In this document: piece after piece, positions 55,001 to 63,763 of the stretch
Position numbering within the stretch: the stretch's first letter is position 1
Layout: each line of letters opens with the position of its first letter
NCBI RefSeq assembly: GCF_014204495.1
Contig: NZ_JACHLN010000001.1
Span: forward strand, 1,548,605 to 1,612,604
Direction: 5' to 3'
Length of the DNA stretch: 64,000 nt
Origin: Sphingomonas kyeonggiensis
GTDB taxonomy: Bacteria; Pseudomonadota; Alphaproteobacteria; Sphingomonadales; Sphingomonadaceae
The notes under the pieces: generated by a model
The model's database searches: none
Seen by the model: the letters and a program-made list of their open reading frames with translations, nothing else
Told to the model about the DNA's origin: nothing
Made by a program: the position numbers and the translations under genes

Positions 55001-55197
55001 TCGATGATCTGCGTCACCGAATTCTGCACCGTCTCGGCCGACGCGCCCGGATAGGTGGCGCGGATATTGACCTGGGGCGGCGCGATGTCCGGATATTGCG
55101 CGATCGGCAGCGAGAAGACCGCGCCCAGGCCCATCAGCATCGTGATGATCGCGATCACCCAGGCGAAGATCGGGCGATCGATGAATACGCGGGACAT
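51997..55197 (-). CDS. RND efflux permease, AcrB/MexB (HAE1) type
   Basis: A 1066-residue inner-membrane pump with the twelve-helix, two-large-loop plan of HAE1 transporters. It starts MSRVFIDRPIFAWVIAIITMLMG; the proton-relay Asp pair is in LVIGLLVDDAIVVVENVERL; the second half begins around RKWIFLLIYLL. A glycine run (TGGGGGGGASGQN) in the second porter loop is somewhat unusual. Middle gene of the operon, 6 bases after the adaptor gene. Confidence 0.96.
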   Translation of the reverse strand: MSRVFIDRPIFAWVIAIITMLMGLGAVFSLPIAQYPDIAPPQVNIRATYPGASAETVQNSVTQIIEQNLTGIDGLLYFSSSSTSRGQVTISATFDKGTDPDIAQVQVQNQVQQALSRLPNQVQQQGVRVTKSNPDTLLLVGVYDETDKRTNRDVSDWLSSNLQDTLSRLPGVGDVNVFGSPYAMRIWLNPSALASYSLMPSDVVTAITNQNTEIAAGEIGGQPMPSSQMLNATVTAQSRLQTPEQFAKIILKTQTNGAHVLLKDVARIELGAENYNAVSRVNGHPGSGIAISTAPGADALKTAELVKSTVAEAAKEFPEGFNYAYANDTTEFIKLSIHEVVMTLIEAIVLVVIVMFVFLQSWRATLVPMIAVPVVLLGTFAVFYALGYSINTLTLFGLVLVIGLLVDDAIVVVENVERLMEEDPDLTPREATIKSMDQIQIALVAIALVLSAVFLPMAFFGGSTGVIYRQFSVTIVSAMILSVLVALILSPALTATVLKRKKDMAEPGSGWLSRRVPFLGNAFRTSTEKFNQGFEWTIDRYTRTISYVVDRKWIFLLIYLLVCAVLVLMFYRLPTGFLPTEDQGAASVQFRLPAGATQSRTQEVQLAIEKYLTQQEGKNVKTTFTVTGGGGGGGASGQNTGQGFVNFVPWDDRPGKDNAADAIVQRAAGAFRNFRDAQVFALVPPAIRGLGQSNGFTLELQNSSGMSREDFVAARDKLLAAANADPDLQAVRLSDLPDVSTLNIQIDQEKLAALGLTQADVNNTLSTAWGGRYVNDFIDRGRVKRVYVQGDAPYRADPQNLSEWFVRGSNGQMAPFSAFATIGWATAPTTVSRFQGISSFEFQGQPAPGKSSGDAMNRMEQLASQIPGTSVAWAGLSYQERLAGGQAPLLYGVSLLIVFLCLAALYESWSIPVAAMLVVPLGLIGAVFAVSLRGLQNDVYLQIGLLTTMGLAVKNAILMIEFAERAEKEGKRVIEAALEAARIRFRPIVMTSLAFMFGVLPLAISTGAGANSRIAIGTAVIGGMLTALVLAIFYIPLFFVLVRRGVRDSLKAVRGRMGRNKPEAQA

Positions 55198-55203
55198 AGT
55201 GGC

Positions 55204-56415
55204 TTAGCCGCCCTTCGACTTGGAGGCGCCGGTGCCCTGGCCCTTGCGGGGCGTCTCGATCTTCTGCGGCGTGTCGGCCGGGACCGGGCGGATATCGGCA
55301 TTGGGCTTCAGGTTGGCGATGCCCTGGGTGATCACCTTGTCGCCGGGGTTGAGCCCCTTGGTGATGACCCAGAAGGCGCCCTGGGTGCGGTCGGCGGTCA
55401 CGTCGCGGCGCACCGCCTTGTTGTCGGCGCCGACCACCCAGAGCTGGGCGCTGCCCTTGGCGTCGCGCGACACCGCCTGCTGCGGCACCAGATAGGCGCG
55501 GGTGTCGACCGCCTGGGTGAACACCGCGCGGACGAACATGCCGGGCAGCAATATGCCCTCGGGATTGTCGAAGCGGGCGCGCAGCGTGACCGTGCCGGTA
55601 TTCTGGTCGACCATCACTTCGGAGAATTCGACGGTGCCGGTGCGGCCATATTCGCTGCCGTCCTCCAGCTTCACGCGTACGCTGGCGCTGCCGGGCATCA
55701 CGCCCTGCTGCTGGAGCGAGCGGCGCAGCGCGAGCAGCTCGGTGCTCGATTGCTGGATGTCGACGAAGATCGGGTCGAGCCGCTGGATCACCGCCAGCGG
55801 ATCGGCCTGGTTGCTGGTGACCAGCGCGCCTTCGGTGAACAGCGAGCGGCCGATGCGGCCGGTGATCGGCGCCGGCACCCGGGTGAAGTGCAGGTTGATC
55901 TTCGCGGTCTGCAGCTGGGCGCCGCTCTGGGCGATCTGCGCGCTCGCCTGGCGCGACGCGGCCAGCGCGTCGGTATAATCCTGCTTCGAGACCGCCTCGG
56001 CCTCGGCCAGCGGCTTGTAGCGATCGGCCTTGGTCCGCGCCGCCTCGGCATTGGCGCGGGCGTTCTGCAGGCTGGCCGAAGCCTCGGCCACGCTGGCGGC
56101 ATAGAGGCGCGGATCGATCTGGTAGAGTGTCTCGCCCTGGCGGACGATCGTGCCTTCCTTGAACAGGCGCTTGAGGATGATGCCCGCCACCTGCGGACGC
56201 ACTTCGGAGACCTGATAGGGGTTCACCCGGCCGGTCAGCTCGGCGACGACCGGCACTTCGCCGGGCTGCACCACCACGAAGCCGACCTGGGGCGGCCCGC
56301 CCGCGCCCTTCTTCTGCGCGGACTGGCTGCCGCTCCCGCACGAGGCGAGAATCAGCGTGGCGGAAAGCAGGGCAAAGGCAGGAAGGCGGGATCCGCCAGC
56401 AGTGATTCGGTGCAA
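55204..56415 (-). CDS. RND efflux periplasmic adaptor lipoprotein, AcrA/MexA type
   Basis: A 403-residue adaptor with a lipoprotein signal (ALLSATLILASC), then the AcrA pattern: VELTGRVNPYQVSEVRPQVAGII, FKEGTIVRQGETLYQIDPRLYAA, the coiled coil, and HFTRVPAPITGRIGRSLFTEGALV. The start is set at a TTG (HRITAGG follows), since no ATG fits the signal peptide; a TTG 6 codons up is an alternative. First gene of the RND operon; no regulator gene is adjacent. Confidence 0.88.
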   Translation of the reverse strand: MHRITAGGSRLPAFALLSATLILASCGSGSQSAQKKGAGGPPQVGFVVVQPGEVPVVAELTGRVNPYQVSEVRPQVAGIILKRLFKEGTIVRQGETLYQIDPRLYAASVAEASASLQNARANAEAARTKADRYKPLAEAEAVSKQDYTDALAASRQASAQIAQSGAQLQTAKINLHFTRVPAPITGRIGRSLFTEGALVTSNQADPLAVIQRLDPIFVDIQQSSTELLALRRSLQQQGVMPGSASVRVKLEDGSEYGRTGTVEFSEVMVDQNTGTVTLRARFDNPEGILLPGMFVRAVFTQAVDTRAYLVPQQAVSRDAKGSAQLWVVGADNKAVRRDVTADRTQGAFWVITKGLNPGDKVITQGIANLKPNADIRPVPADTPQKIETPRKGQGTGASKSKGG

Positions 56416-56704
56416 GTGTTCAACCCGGATCAAGGCGCCGACTCGGGGCGCGGTTCTATGCGGAAATTCTCTTGGGCAGCGGCCTGTGCAGGCGCAACAC
56501 AAGAAATATGCGGGAAACGCGAAACTATGTCCCGCCGCTGGATACGTTTCCACGATATGATTACCGCGCGCAACAATCCTCGGGATGCCGTAGCGTTCCG
56601 TGGGGCGTGGGTGTCGAACTCCCTCTCCCGCAAAAGCGGTAGAGGGCATGGAAGGCCTCCCCCGTTGCGGCAAACCCGCAACCGGCCTATTGGCGCGCGC
56701 CAAT
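56416..56704. other. divergent promoter region between the RND operon and hisS
   Basis: No gene visible in these 289 bases. They must hold the leftward promoter of the RND operon and the rightward promoter of hisS. A stem with one mismatch (CCCTCT, CCGC, loop AAAA, GCGG, AGAGGG) lies at 56621-56646, 59 bases before hisS. Confidence 0.5.
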
Positions 56705-57958
56705 ATGGCACGCATCGAAACGCCCGCCCGCATCCGCGGCTTCCAGGATATCTTCGGCGAGGATCAGCGCCGGTTCGCGCATGTCGTCGATACGTTCGAT
56801 CGCATCCGTCGTCTTTACTGTTTCCAGCGCGTCGAAATGCCGGTGCTCGAATCGACTGCGGTTTTCTCGCGCTCGATGGGCGAGACCAGCGATGTCGTCT
56901 CCAAGGAGATGTATACCTTCGCGCCCGGCGAGGACGAGGACGGCACGGTGACGATGCGCCCTGAGTTCACCGCCGGCATCTGCCGCGCCTTCATCACCAA
57001 TGGCTGGCAGCAGCACACCCCGCTCAAGCTGGTGACCAGCGGCGCGGCGTTCCGTCGCGAGCGCCCGCAAAAGGGCCGCTACCGCCAGTTTCACCAGATC
57101 GACGCCGAAGTGCTGGGTGTTGCCGAGCCCTCGGCCGATGTCGAACTGCTCGTGCTCGCCGACCAGCTGCTGCGCGCGCTCGGCATCGAGGACGTGACGC
57201 TTCAGCTCAACACGCTGGGCGATGCCGAGACGCGTGAAGCCTGGCGCACCGCGCTGGTCGCGCATTTCGAGCAGCACAGGGATCAGCTCAGCGAGGACAG
57301 CCTTGTCCGGCTCGAGAAGAACCCGATGCGCATCCTCGATTCGAAGGATCCGCGCGATCGCCCGATCGCCGACAGCGCGCCGGATATCGACGCCTATCTG
57401 ACCGAGAGCGCCGCCGCCTTCTTCAAGGCAGTGACCGACGGGCTCGACGCGGCGGGCGTGCGGTGGACGCGCAACTCGCGTCTTGTGCGCGGGCTCGACT
57501 ATTATCGCCACACCGCCTTCGAGTTCGTCACCAACAAGCTCGGCGCGCAGGGCACGGTGCTGGCCGGCGGCCGCTATGACGGGCTGGTCGGCAGCCTGGG
57601 CGGTCCCGAGACTCCGGGCGTGGGCTGGGCGGCCGGCATCGAACGGCTGGGGATGATGATCCCCGAGCCGGCGGCAGAGCGACCCGACGTTATAGTCGTT
57701 GCGGAAGAGGATGACGCAATTCCGGCCGCACTTGCTGCAATAACTAGACTGCGAAAGCGTGGTTGGTCTGCGAGTCTGGTTGCCGCAGGTTCGCCGCGCA
57801 AGCGCTTTGATAAGGCCGTTAAAGAGAAGCCGAGGGCTATCGAGTCAGTTCGATTGGTGGATGGGAAAATAGTCCGTCGTCTCAAGGTGCTTGAAGCAGA
57901 TGCGCCTGAACTAGAAGAGAAGTTGCTGGCGCTGATTGAAGAAAGCACCGCGCGGTGA
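56705..57958 (+). CDS. hisS: histidyl-tRNA synthetase
   Basis: A 417-residue class II enzyme: motif 2 region [12 protein letters not shown] and [20 protein letters not shown], the histidine-specific [14 protein letters not shown], and motif 3 [14 protein letters not shown]. The anticodon-binding domain follows (about 330-417). Its coding DNA is unusual: from about 57690 to the end G+C falls to roughly 54% (34, 30 and 33 of 60 in three sampled lines) from 73% just before. Its stop overlaps the prfA start by GTGA. Confidence 0.95.
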   Translation: MARIETPARIRGFQDIFGEDQRRFAHVVDTFDRIRRLYCFQRVEMPVLESTAVFSRSMGETSDVVSKEMYTFAPGEDEDGTVTMRPEFTAGICRAFITNGWQQHTPLKLVTSGAAFRRERPQKGRYRQFHQIDAEVLGVAEPSADVELLVLADQLLRALGIEDVTLQLNTLGDAETREAWRTALVAHFEQHRDQLSEDSLVRLEKNPMRILDSKDPRDRPIADSAPDIDAYLTESAAAFFKAVTDGLDAAGVRWTRNSRLVRGLDYYRHTAFEFVTNKLGAQGTVLAGGRYDGLVGSLGGPETPGVGWAAGIERLGMMIPEPAAERPDVIVVAEEDDAIPAALAAITRLRKRGWSASLVAAGSPRKRFDKAVKEKPRAIESVRLVDGKIVRRLKVLEADAPELEEKLLALIEESTAR

Positions 57959-59025
57959 AGATTCCCGCCGACCGGATTGCCGCGATCGAGGCGCGGCGCG
58001 ACGAGTTGCAGGCGCAGATGGCGACCGGCGATCTCTCCGGCGACAAGTTCGTCGCGGTGTCGAAGGAATATGCCGAGATCGAGCCGGTGGCGCTCGCCGC
58101 CGGCGAAGTCCGCCGCCTGCGCTCCGAAGCCGAATCGCTCGCGCTGATGGCGCAGGAGCCCGATGAGGAAATGCGTGCGCTCGCGGCGGAAGAGCTGCGT
58201 GCCAACGAAACCGCGCTGGCCGCGGCCGAGCGCGGGCTCGCGCTGTCGCTGCTGCCGCGCGATGCGGCCGATGCCCGCCCGGCGATGCTCGAAATCCGAG
58301 CCGGCGTCGGCGGCGACGAAGCGGCTTTGTTCGCTGGCGACCTGCTGCGCATGTACCAGCGCTATGCCGATCGCATGGGCTGGAAGATCGAGCTGATCTC
58401 CGCCTCCGATTCGGAGTTCGGCGGCTACAAGGAAGTCGTGCTCAGCGTCACCGGCACCGGCGTGTTCGCCAAGCTCAAGTTCGAAAGCGGCGTCCACCGC
58501 GTCCAGCGCGTGCCGGCGACCGAAGCGGGCGGGCGCATCCACACCTCGGCGGCGACGGTGGCGGTGCTGCCCGAGGCCGAGGACGCCGACATCAAGATCG
58601 ACGACAAGGATTTGCGCATCGACATCTTCCGGGCCTCGGGGCCGGGCGGGCAGGGCGTCAACACCACCGATTCGGCGGTGCGCATCACGCACTTGCCCAC
58701 CGGCACGATCGTCATCCAGCAGGACGAGCGCTCGCAGATCAAGAACAAGGCCAAGGCGATGAAGGTGCTGCGCACCCGCCTCTACGAGCGCGAGCGCGAT
58801 CGGCTGGCCTCGGAGCGCTCGGGCGCGCGTGCCTCGATGGTCGGCTCGGGCGATCGCTCGGAGCGCATCCGCACGTATAATTTCCCCCAGGGGCGGGTCA
58901 CCGATCACCGCATCAACCTGACCCTTCACCGCCTGCCCGAAGTGATGGAAGGCGAGCTCGACGAACTGATCGGCGCGCTGATCGCCCAGGACGAAGCGGA
59001 TCGACTGGCCCAGCTCGACGGGTAA
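57955..59025 (+). CDS. prfA: peptide chain release factor 1
   Basis: A 356-residue factor that reads UAA and UAG stops. The anticodon-like PAT (187-189) and the peptidyl-transferase GGQ (231-233, in GPGGQGVN) are intact, with the N-terminal helical domain and the C-terminal [12 protein letters not shown]. Its GTG start overlaps the hisS stop, so hisS and prfA are coupled. prmC, which methylates this GGQ, lies 454 bases on. Confidence 0.97.
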   Translation: MKIPADRIAAIEARRDELQAQMATGDLSGDKFVAVSKEYAEIEPVALAAGEVRRLRSEAESLALMAQEPDEEMRALAAEELRANETALAAAERGLALSLLPRDAADARPAMLEIRAGVGGDEAALFAGDLLRMYQRYADRMGWKIELISASDSEFGGYKEVVLSVTGTGVFAKLKFESGVHRVQRVPATEAGGRIHTSAATVAVLPEAEDADIKIDDKDLRIDIFRASGPGGQGVNTTDSAVRITHLPTGTIVIQQDERSQIKNKAKAMKVLRTRLYERERDRLASERSGARASMVGSGDRSERIRTYNFPQGRVTDHRINLTLHRLPEVMEGELDELIGALIAQDEADRLAQLDG

Positions 59026-59036
59026 TCCTCTCAACT

Positions 59037-59057
59037 CCCCTCCCTGCAAGGGAGGGG
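59037..59057. repeat. CCCCTCCC/GGGAGGGG hairpin
   Basis: CCCCTCCCT and AGGGAGGGG with a 3-base loop, a member of the short hairpin family also seen at 17509-17533. It lies just after the prfA stop. Confidence 0.55.
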
Positions 59058-59071
59058 CGGGGGTGGGTTGG

Positions 59072-59100
59072 AAAAGGCCGGGCTCGATGCCCGGCCTTTT
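59072..59100 (+). terminator. rho-independent terminator of hisS-prfA
   Basis: AAAAGGCCGGGC and GCCCGGCCTTTT form a perfect 12-bp stem with a TCGAT loop, followed by CTGTTCC. It lies 46 bases after prfA and nearly repeats the atp-operon terminator. Confidence 0.85.
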
Positions 59101-59146
59101 CTGTTCCGGCGCGACCTTCTTGATCGTCATTCCGGTCCCCAACCCC

Positions 59147-59282
59147 GTCATCCCCGCGCAGGCGGGGATCCAGGGTAGCTCGGGATAAACGCGGAAATCG
59201 GACCTCCGCTTGCCGGAGATCGCAAGGCGAGCCGCACCGCCATCGCCCCTTGGCTCTGGATCCCCGCCTGCGCGGGGATGAC
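59147..59282. repeat. REPIN-like inverted repeat, family C, long form
   Basis: Left palindrome GTCATCCCCGCGCAGGCGGGG with GATCCAGGGTAGC, right palindrome GGATCCCCGCCTGCGCGGGG with ATGAC, separated by an internal hairpin (GACCTCCGCTTGCCGGAGATC). At 136 bp it is the longest repeat here. In the 454-base gap between prfA and prmC; the rest of the gap (59283-59479) shows no gene. Confidence 0.8.
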
Positions 59283-59479
59283 GCTATTGTTGAGCGAGGG
59301 GGGATGCTCTCGGCGCGTCACCCCTCTGGCAATGTAGGAAATCTTCTGCTTCGGTCCCGGCATGACCCGCGCCGCGAAAATCCGGATCGATCCCTTGCCC
59401 CAGCGTCCCTCCCGCACCCGCGTGGCGTATCAAGGGATTCAACATTTTCCGGTTGCCGGCTCTAAGCGGGAGGCGCGGC

Positions 59480-60343
59480 ATGCCCTCTCCTGATCCCCGA
59501 CCCGAGGCGCCGTCGGCGGCAAATGGCAGGAGCGTGCGCGTCGGCCTCAACGAAGCCGCCCGCACGCTGGAGCCCGTCTCCGATTCGCCCCGGCTCGATG
59601 CCGAACTGCTGATGGCGCATGCGCTCGGCGTGACCCGGGAAGCGATGATCCTGCGCCATATCGGCGATCCGGTCCCTGGAGGGTTCGAATCCCTCCTCCA
59701 ACGCCGCCTGGCACATGAACCCGTCGCCTATATCACCGGCAGCCGGGCCTTCTGGACGATCGAGCTGGCGGTGGGGCCGGGGGTATTGATCCCGCGTCCG
59801 GACAGCGAAACGCTGCTCGAGGCGGCGCTCGAATATTTCGGGGCGCGGTCGCCGGCGCGCATCCTCGACCTGGGTACCGGGCCGGGCACCTTGCTGCTGG
59901 CGGCGCTGGCCGAATGGCCCGAGGCGCAGGGGCTGGGCGTGGACGCGTCCGAGGTCGCGCTCGACTATGCCCAGCGCAATGCCGATGCGCTGGGGCTGGC
60001 CGATCGCGCCGGCTTCCAGCGCGGCGACTGGGCGCAGGGGCTGGAGGCGCGATTCGACCTGGTCCTGGCGAATCCCCCCTATATCGGCACCGTGGAGGAT
60101 CTGCCCGAGCAGGTCCGCCGCTATGAGCCGGGCTCGGCCTTGTTCGCGGGTGCGGAAGGGCTCGACGATTATCTGCGGATCATCCCCGATCTGCGCCGGC
60201 TGCTGGCGCCGGGCGGCGCGGCGGTGCTGGAGATCGGCTGGACTCAGGCCGAACCCGTATCCGCGATTGCCCGGAAGTGCGGTTTCGCGGTGACGCTGTA
60301 CAAGGATCTTGGCGGGCGTCCGCGGGCGTTGCTGCTGACTTGA
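59480..60343 (+). CDS. prmC: release factor glutamine methyltransferase
   Basis: A 287-residue enzyme that methylates the Gln of the GGQ motif of release factors. SAM motif DLGTGPG (130-136) and the catalytic NPPY (198-201) are intact, with the N-terminal helical domain that grips RF1. GGGAGG lies 7 bases before the ATG. Genes prfA and prmC lie together in most bacteria. Confidence 0.95.
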   Translation: MPSPDPRPEAPSAANGRSVRVGLNEAARTLEPVSDSPRLDAELLMAHALGVTREAMILRHIGDPVPGGFESLLQRRLAHEPVAYITGSRAFWTIELAVGPGVLIPRPDSETLLEAALEYFGARSPARILDLGTGPGTLLLAALAEWPEAQGLGVDASEVALDYAQRNADALGLADRAGFQRGDWAQGLEARFDLVLANPPYIGTVEDLPEQVRRYEPGSALFAGAEGLDDYLRIIPDLRRLLAPGGAAVLEIGWTQAEPVSAIARKCGFAVTLYKDLGGRPRALLLT

Positions 60344-60614
60344 AACGACGCGAAAACGACACATATTTCTGCTTGGACATTAGTGCTGCACCGGCTAAGA
60401 CAGCGACGGGGTAGGGCACTTTCAACCAAGAAGTTGAAGCTTGGGCCGTGAAGAACGCACAGCCCCGATTCAGGTCATGATAGCCGCTGCAGTCCGGTGG
60501 CCATGGCAGGCGAGTTGCGCCTCCCGAGGCGTTGACGCGCATTTGTAAACTGCATCCGGGACCCAGGAATTGGACCGACGGACAGCGTAAACAAGACAGG
60601 ACATACAGACCTTG
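60344..60614 (+). other. long 5' leader of the DUF4167 gene
   Basis: 271 bases with no gene. A small hairpin, TTCAAC-N6-GTTGAA, is at 60421-60438, and further GC-rich pairs follow. The region is long for an ordinary promoter and might hold a structured leader or small RNA; I do not recognise one. Confidence 0.4.
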
Positions 60615-61370
60615 ATGAACAATCGTCAGGCCGGCCGCCGTCGTGGTCGTGGCGGGCAGCAGCAGCGCCAGGGTGGCAACCCCGGCCAGGGTAACGGGAA
60701 TCGCATCGACAACCGTGCGCGCGGCAACGCCGCCCAGCTGCTCGAGAAGTACAAGAATCTGGCGCGCGACGCTCAGATGCAGGGCGATCGGGTCAACACC
60801 GAATATTATCTCCAGTTCGCGGATCACTATTTCCGCGTGCTGAGCGAGAGCCGGTCGCGCTTCGAGGAGCAGAACCAGCAGCAGCGCCGCAACCGCGATG
60901 ATTTCGACAGCGACGACGAGGATTTCGACGTCGAGGCCGATGGCAACCGCGCCGAGGATGGCGACGACCAGCCCGAGCAGCGTGCCCAGCAGCAGCCGCG
61001 TCGCGAGCGTGAAGGCCGCGGTGATCGCGAGGGTCGCCAGGAGCGGTCGGAGCGTCAGCCCCGCCGCGAGCGCGAGCAGCGCAACGGTCACGCCAACGGC
61101 AATGGCTATGCCAATGGCCATGGTGCCGAGGGTGAGGGCGACGCCGCCGAGGCGGTCGAAGCCCAGGCGCCCCGCGAGGAGCAGGCTCCGCGTCGTGCGC
61201 GTCGCCCGCGCCGCGAGGAAGCCCAGGCCGAGGAAAGCCATGCGATCGACGCCGCGGTGCTCCCGCCCGCGCTCGGCGTAAGCGATGCGGCCCCGGCCGA
61301 GGCCGCGGAAGAGCCGGCCAAGAAGCCGCGCCGCCCCCGCGCCCGCAAGGACGCCGAAGCGACGGCCTGA
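60615..61370 (+). CDS. DUF4167 family RNA-binding-like protein
   Basis: A 251-residue protein. The N-terminal 80 residues are the DUF4167 domain (NAAQLLEKYKNLARDAQMQG, then DRVNTEYYLQFADHYFRVL), preceded by an Arg/Gly/Gln-rich stretch. The rest is disordered: acidic, then Arg-rich repeats (PRREREGRGDREGRQERSER), Asn/Gly repeats and Ala/Arg-rich. Composition suggests nucleic-acid binding. Position after prmC is conserved in alphaproteobacteria. Start is the ATG at 60615; function unknown. Confidence 0.85.
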   Translation: MNNRQAGRRRGRGGQQQRQGGNPGQGNGNRIDNRARGNAAQLLEKYKNLARDAQMQGDRVNTEYYLQFADHYFRVLSESRSRFEEQNQQQRRNRDDFDSDDEDFDVEADGNRAEDGDDQPEQRAQQQPRREREGRGDREGRQERSERQPRREREQRNGHANGNGYANGHGAEGEGDAAEAVEAQAPREEQAPRRARRPRREEAQAEESHAIDAAVLPPALGVSDAAPAEAAEEPAKKPRRPRARKDAEATA

Positions 61371-61404
61371 TTGGTGATACCGAAATCGGCGGCTGGGCTC
61401 GGGC

Positions 61405-61704
61405 TCAGTCGCCGATTTCGATTTGGTCGCGCAGCAAGTCCTCCACCTGCGCGTCATGCCCGGTCCCGGAGCTGAGGAACATCAGTCCCATCAGCGCGGC
61501 GCCGAGCAGGATCGTGAAGAACACGCCGAGTGCGGTGGCCAGGGCCAGGGTGAAGTTCAGCCAGCCCAGCCAGTGCCAGAGGATCAGCACCGAAAGCACC
61601 GCCACCGCGGCGGCAACCAGTGCCATCCGCGCCAGGACGCGGCGATAGCGCCCCCAGGCGAAGGCAGCATATTCCGGATCGTCCAGGCCCCGGGGCGCTT
61701 CCAT
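61405..61704 (-). CDS. small membrane protein, unknown function
   Basis: A 99-residue protein: MEAPRGLDDPEYAAFAWGRY at the N-terminus, two membrane helices (about 26-46 and 50-75), and an acidic tail (AQVEDLLRDQIEIGD). Sphingomonads carry similar proteins of unknown role. It converges on the DUF4167 gene and is divergent from the CBS gene 64 bases away. An upstream in-frame extension lacks similarity. Confidence 0.6.
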   Translation of the reverse strand: MEAPRGLDDPEYAAFAWGRYRRVLARMALVAAAVAVLSVLILWHWLGWLNFTLALATALGVFFTILLGAALMGLMFLSSGTGHDAQVEDLLRDQIEIGD

Positions 61705-61768
61705 CTTTTGCAATTGGGGACGATTCGTGGGACACACAAGCGCCTCAACCCGAACGAGGAGTCGAGCG

Positions 61769-62197
61769 ATGACAATCGCGGCAATCCTGGGTGGCAAAGG
61801 GCGTGACGTTGTCTCGGTCGATGGTGACAGCACCGTAGCCGATGCCGTTTCGCTGCTTGCGGGCAAGCGCATTGGCGCCGTGCCCGTGATGGTCGGCAAT
61901 GCCGTGGCCGGCATCTTCTCCGAACGTGACGTGATCTACTGCCTCGAACGCGACGGCGCGGCGGCGCTCGCCCGCAAGGTCAGCGAAGTGATGACCGCCC
62001 CGGCGATCACCGTTTCGCCGGACGAGGGCGTGCTTGCCGCACTGGCGCTGATGACGCGCAGGCGCATCCGCCATCTGCCGGTGGTCGAGGGTGGCACCTG
62101 TATTGGCTTCATTTCGATCGGCGACCTGGTGAAGTACCGGATCGAGCGGATCGAATCCGAAGCCGATGCGATGCGCGCCTATATCCAGGCGGTCTAG
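61769..62197 (+). CDS. CBS-pair domain protein
   Basis: A 142-residue protein made of two CBS motifs (VVSVDGDSTVADAVSLLAGKRIGAVPVM, then GIFSERDVIYCLE and MTAPAITVSPDEGVLAALALMTRRRIRHLPVV..GFISIGDLVKYRI). Such stand-alone pairs bind AMP or other adenine nucleotides. GAGGAG precedes the ATG. Its stop overlaps the end of the convergent flippase gene. Confidence 0.85.
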   Translation: MTIAAILGGKGRDVVSVDGDSTVADAVSLLAGKRIGAVPVMVGNAVAGIFSERDVIYCLERDGAAALARKVSEVMTAPAITVSPDEGVLAALALMTRRRIRHLPVVEGGTCIGFISIGDLVKYRIERIESEADAMRAYIQAV

Positions 62198-63672
62198 GCG
62201 CCGCGGTTGCGGACGAGGTTGATCGAGTCGACCAGCATCCGCCGGGCGAACAGGAACAGCAGCCCGGCATAGGCGAGCCCGCCGGCGGCGACCAGCAGCG
62301 CCAGACGGAGAAGTTCGGGCACCGGAGGGAGCAAGGCGTCGAGGCCGGTGACAATCAATGCCATTGCCCCGGCGGCGAGCGCCGACGGCGCGATCGCCTC
62401 GACCAGTGTGCCGAATTTTACGCCGATCACCGGCAGCGTCCGCCAGGTCGAGAGCGCGAGATAGAGCGGGTAGGCGGCGAACCAGGCGGCGACGAGCCCC
62501 ATCACTCCCCAGTGCACGCCGATCAGGAAGGCGATCGGCAGGCAGAGCGCGCCCGTCATGGAATTCTGCGCGCTGATCCCGGGGCGCCCACAGGCATCGC
62601 TGGCCGGGGCGAAGAGTACCTGCAGCGTCATCATCGGCATGGCGAGCGCGAGCCAGTGCACCACCGGCACCGCTTCCATCCATTTCGGGCCGAGCGCGAC
62701 CGCGACCAGCGGCTCGGCCGTGGCAGCCATGCCGAGATAGAAGGGCATGGCGACCAGCATCACCAGCCGGACCGACTTGGTGAAGGCGGCGCCAACTGCG
62801 GCCTTGTCGTCCTTCAATCGGGCATAGGCGGAGAAGGCGACTTCGTTGAGCGGTGGCACGAATTTCGAGACGAAGATCTGGGTGAGGAACAGGCTGGTCG
62901 TATAGATGCCCAGCATGTGCGGATCGAACAGGCGGCCGGCGATGAACACATCGGCCTGACTCTGCGCGAACCAGAAGATCTGGCCGGTGGCCATCACGCC
63001 ACCATAACGGGCGATGTCGCCGGCGCCGCGAAAGTCGAAGCTCGGCCACATATAGGAGCGCGCGGCGATGGTCATGCCGATGGCACGAGTGGCGAACAGC
63101 GCGATCGGCGCGGCGACCAGCGTCCAGACGCCCATGCCGGCGAGTGCGCCGGCGAGCGCGGTGATGGCTCCTGCGAGCGCCGAGACGAAGTTGACCAGCG
63201 CCTGCCTGCGGAAGTCCATCTCCCGCGAGAGCAGTGCTTGGGGCAGGGCGATGAACGGCGTCGCTATATATAGAAGCGCCTGAACCCGGAGCAGGTCGGC
63301 GACCATCGGCTGGCGATAATAGGCGGCGGCGGCAGGCGCGGCGAGGTATTGCAGGCCGCCCAGGGCGAAGTTGAGCAGGATCAACATGCCGAACAGCTGG
63401 CGCTGGGCGTGGCGCCCCGCGTCCTCGCGCTGGATCAATGCGCTGGCGAGACCGTAGCCATTGAGCATGTTGAGCAGCACCAGGATCACCTGGGTCATCG
63501 CGAACAGGCCATAGGCCGAAGGGCCGAGCAGCCGGATGACGATGAAGGTCGAGGCCCAGGTGAGCAGCTGCCCGAAGATCTGGGTGCCCGAACGCCAGAT
63601 GACGGCGCTGCGTACCTGCTGGCGCAGGCTGGTGCCTTGGGTCTCGGAAGTGGCCAGCACGGGTTCGCTCAT
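62194..63672 (-). CDS. oligosaccharide/polysaccharide flippase, Wzx-type
   Basis: A 492-residue membrane protein with about 12-14 helices and the N-terminal pattern of Wzx/MATE-fold polysaccharide exporters (VIWRSGTQIFGQLLTWASTFIVIRLLGPSAYGLFAM, SREMDFRRQALVNF, PPLNEVAFSAYARLKDD). Relatives flip lipid-linked sugar repeats across the inner membrane. No sugar-transferase genes are in the window. The ATG at 63672 lacks a clear ribosome-binding site. Confidence 0.82.
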   Translation of the reverse strand: MSEPVLATSETQGTSLRQQVRSAVIWRSGTQIFGQLLTWASTFIVIRLLGPSAYGLFAMTQVILVLLNMLNGYGLASALIQREDAGRHAQRQLFGMLILLNFALGGLQYLAAPAAAAYYRQPMVADLLRVQALLYIATPFIALPQALLSREMDFRRQALVNFVSALAGAITALAGALAGMGVWTLVAAPIALFATRAIGMTIAARSYMWPSFDFRGAGDIARYGGVMATGQIFWFAQSQADVFIAGRLFDPHMLGIYTTSLFLTQIFVSKFVPPLNEVAFSAYARLKDDKAAVGAAFTKSVRLVMLVAMPFYLGMAATAEPLVAVALGPKWMEAVPVVHWLALAMPMMTLQVLFAPASDACGRPGISAQNSMTGALCLPIAFLIGVHWGVMGLVAAWFAAYPLYLALSTWRTLPVIGVKFGTLVEAIAPSALAAGAMALIVTGLDALLPPVPELLRLALLVAAGGLAYAGLLFLFARRMLVDSINLVRNRGA

Positions 63673-63763
63673 ACGCGCGCTATGCGCCCGTTCGCCTTTA
63701 TGCCGCGTAAACCGTCGAGAAGGCCGCATTTGCGTGCATGGCTATGCAACCGAGCAGCCGTTC

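Noticed and set aside
54184..56964. 926-residue plus-strand open frame
   Set aside because: Antisense to the RND permease and adaptor genes, with no recognisable domain; composition typical of a shadow frame.
60612..60614. TTG start one codon before the DUF4167 ATG
   Set aside because: An ATG follows immediately and is the usual first codon of the family.
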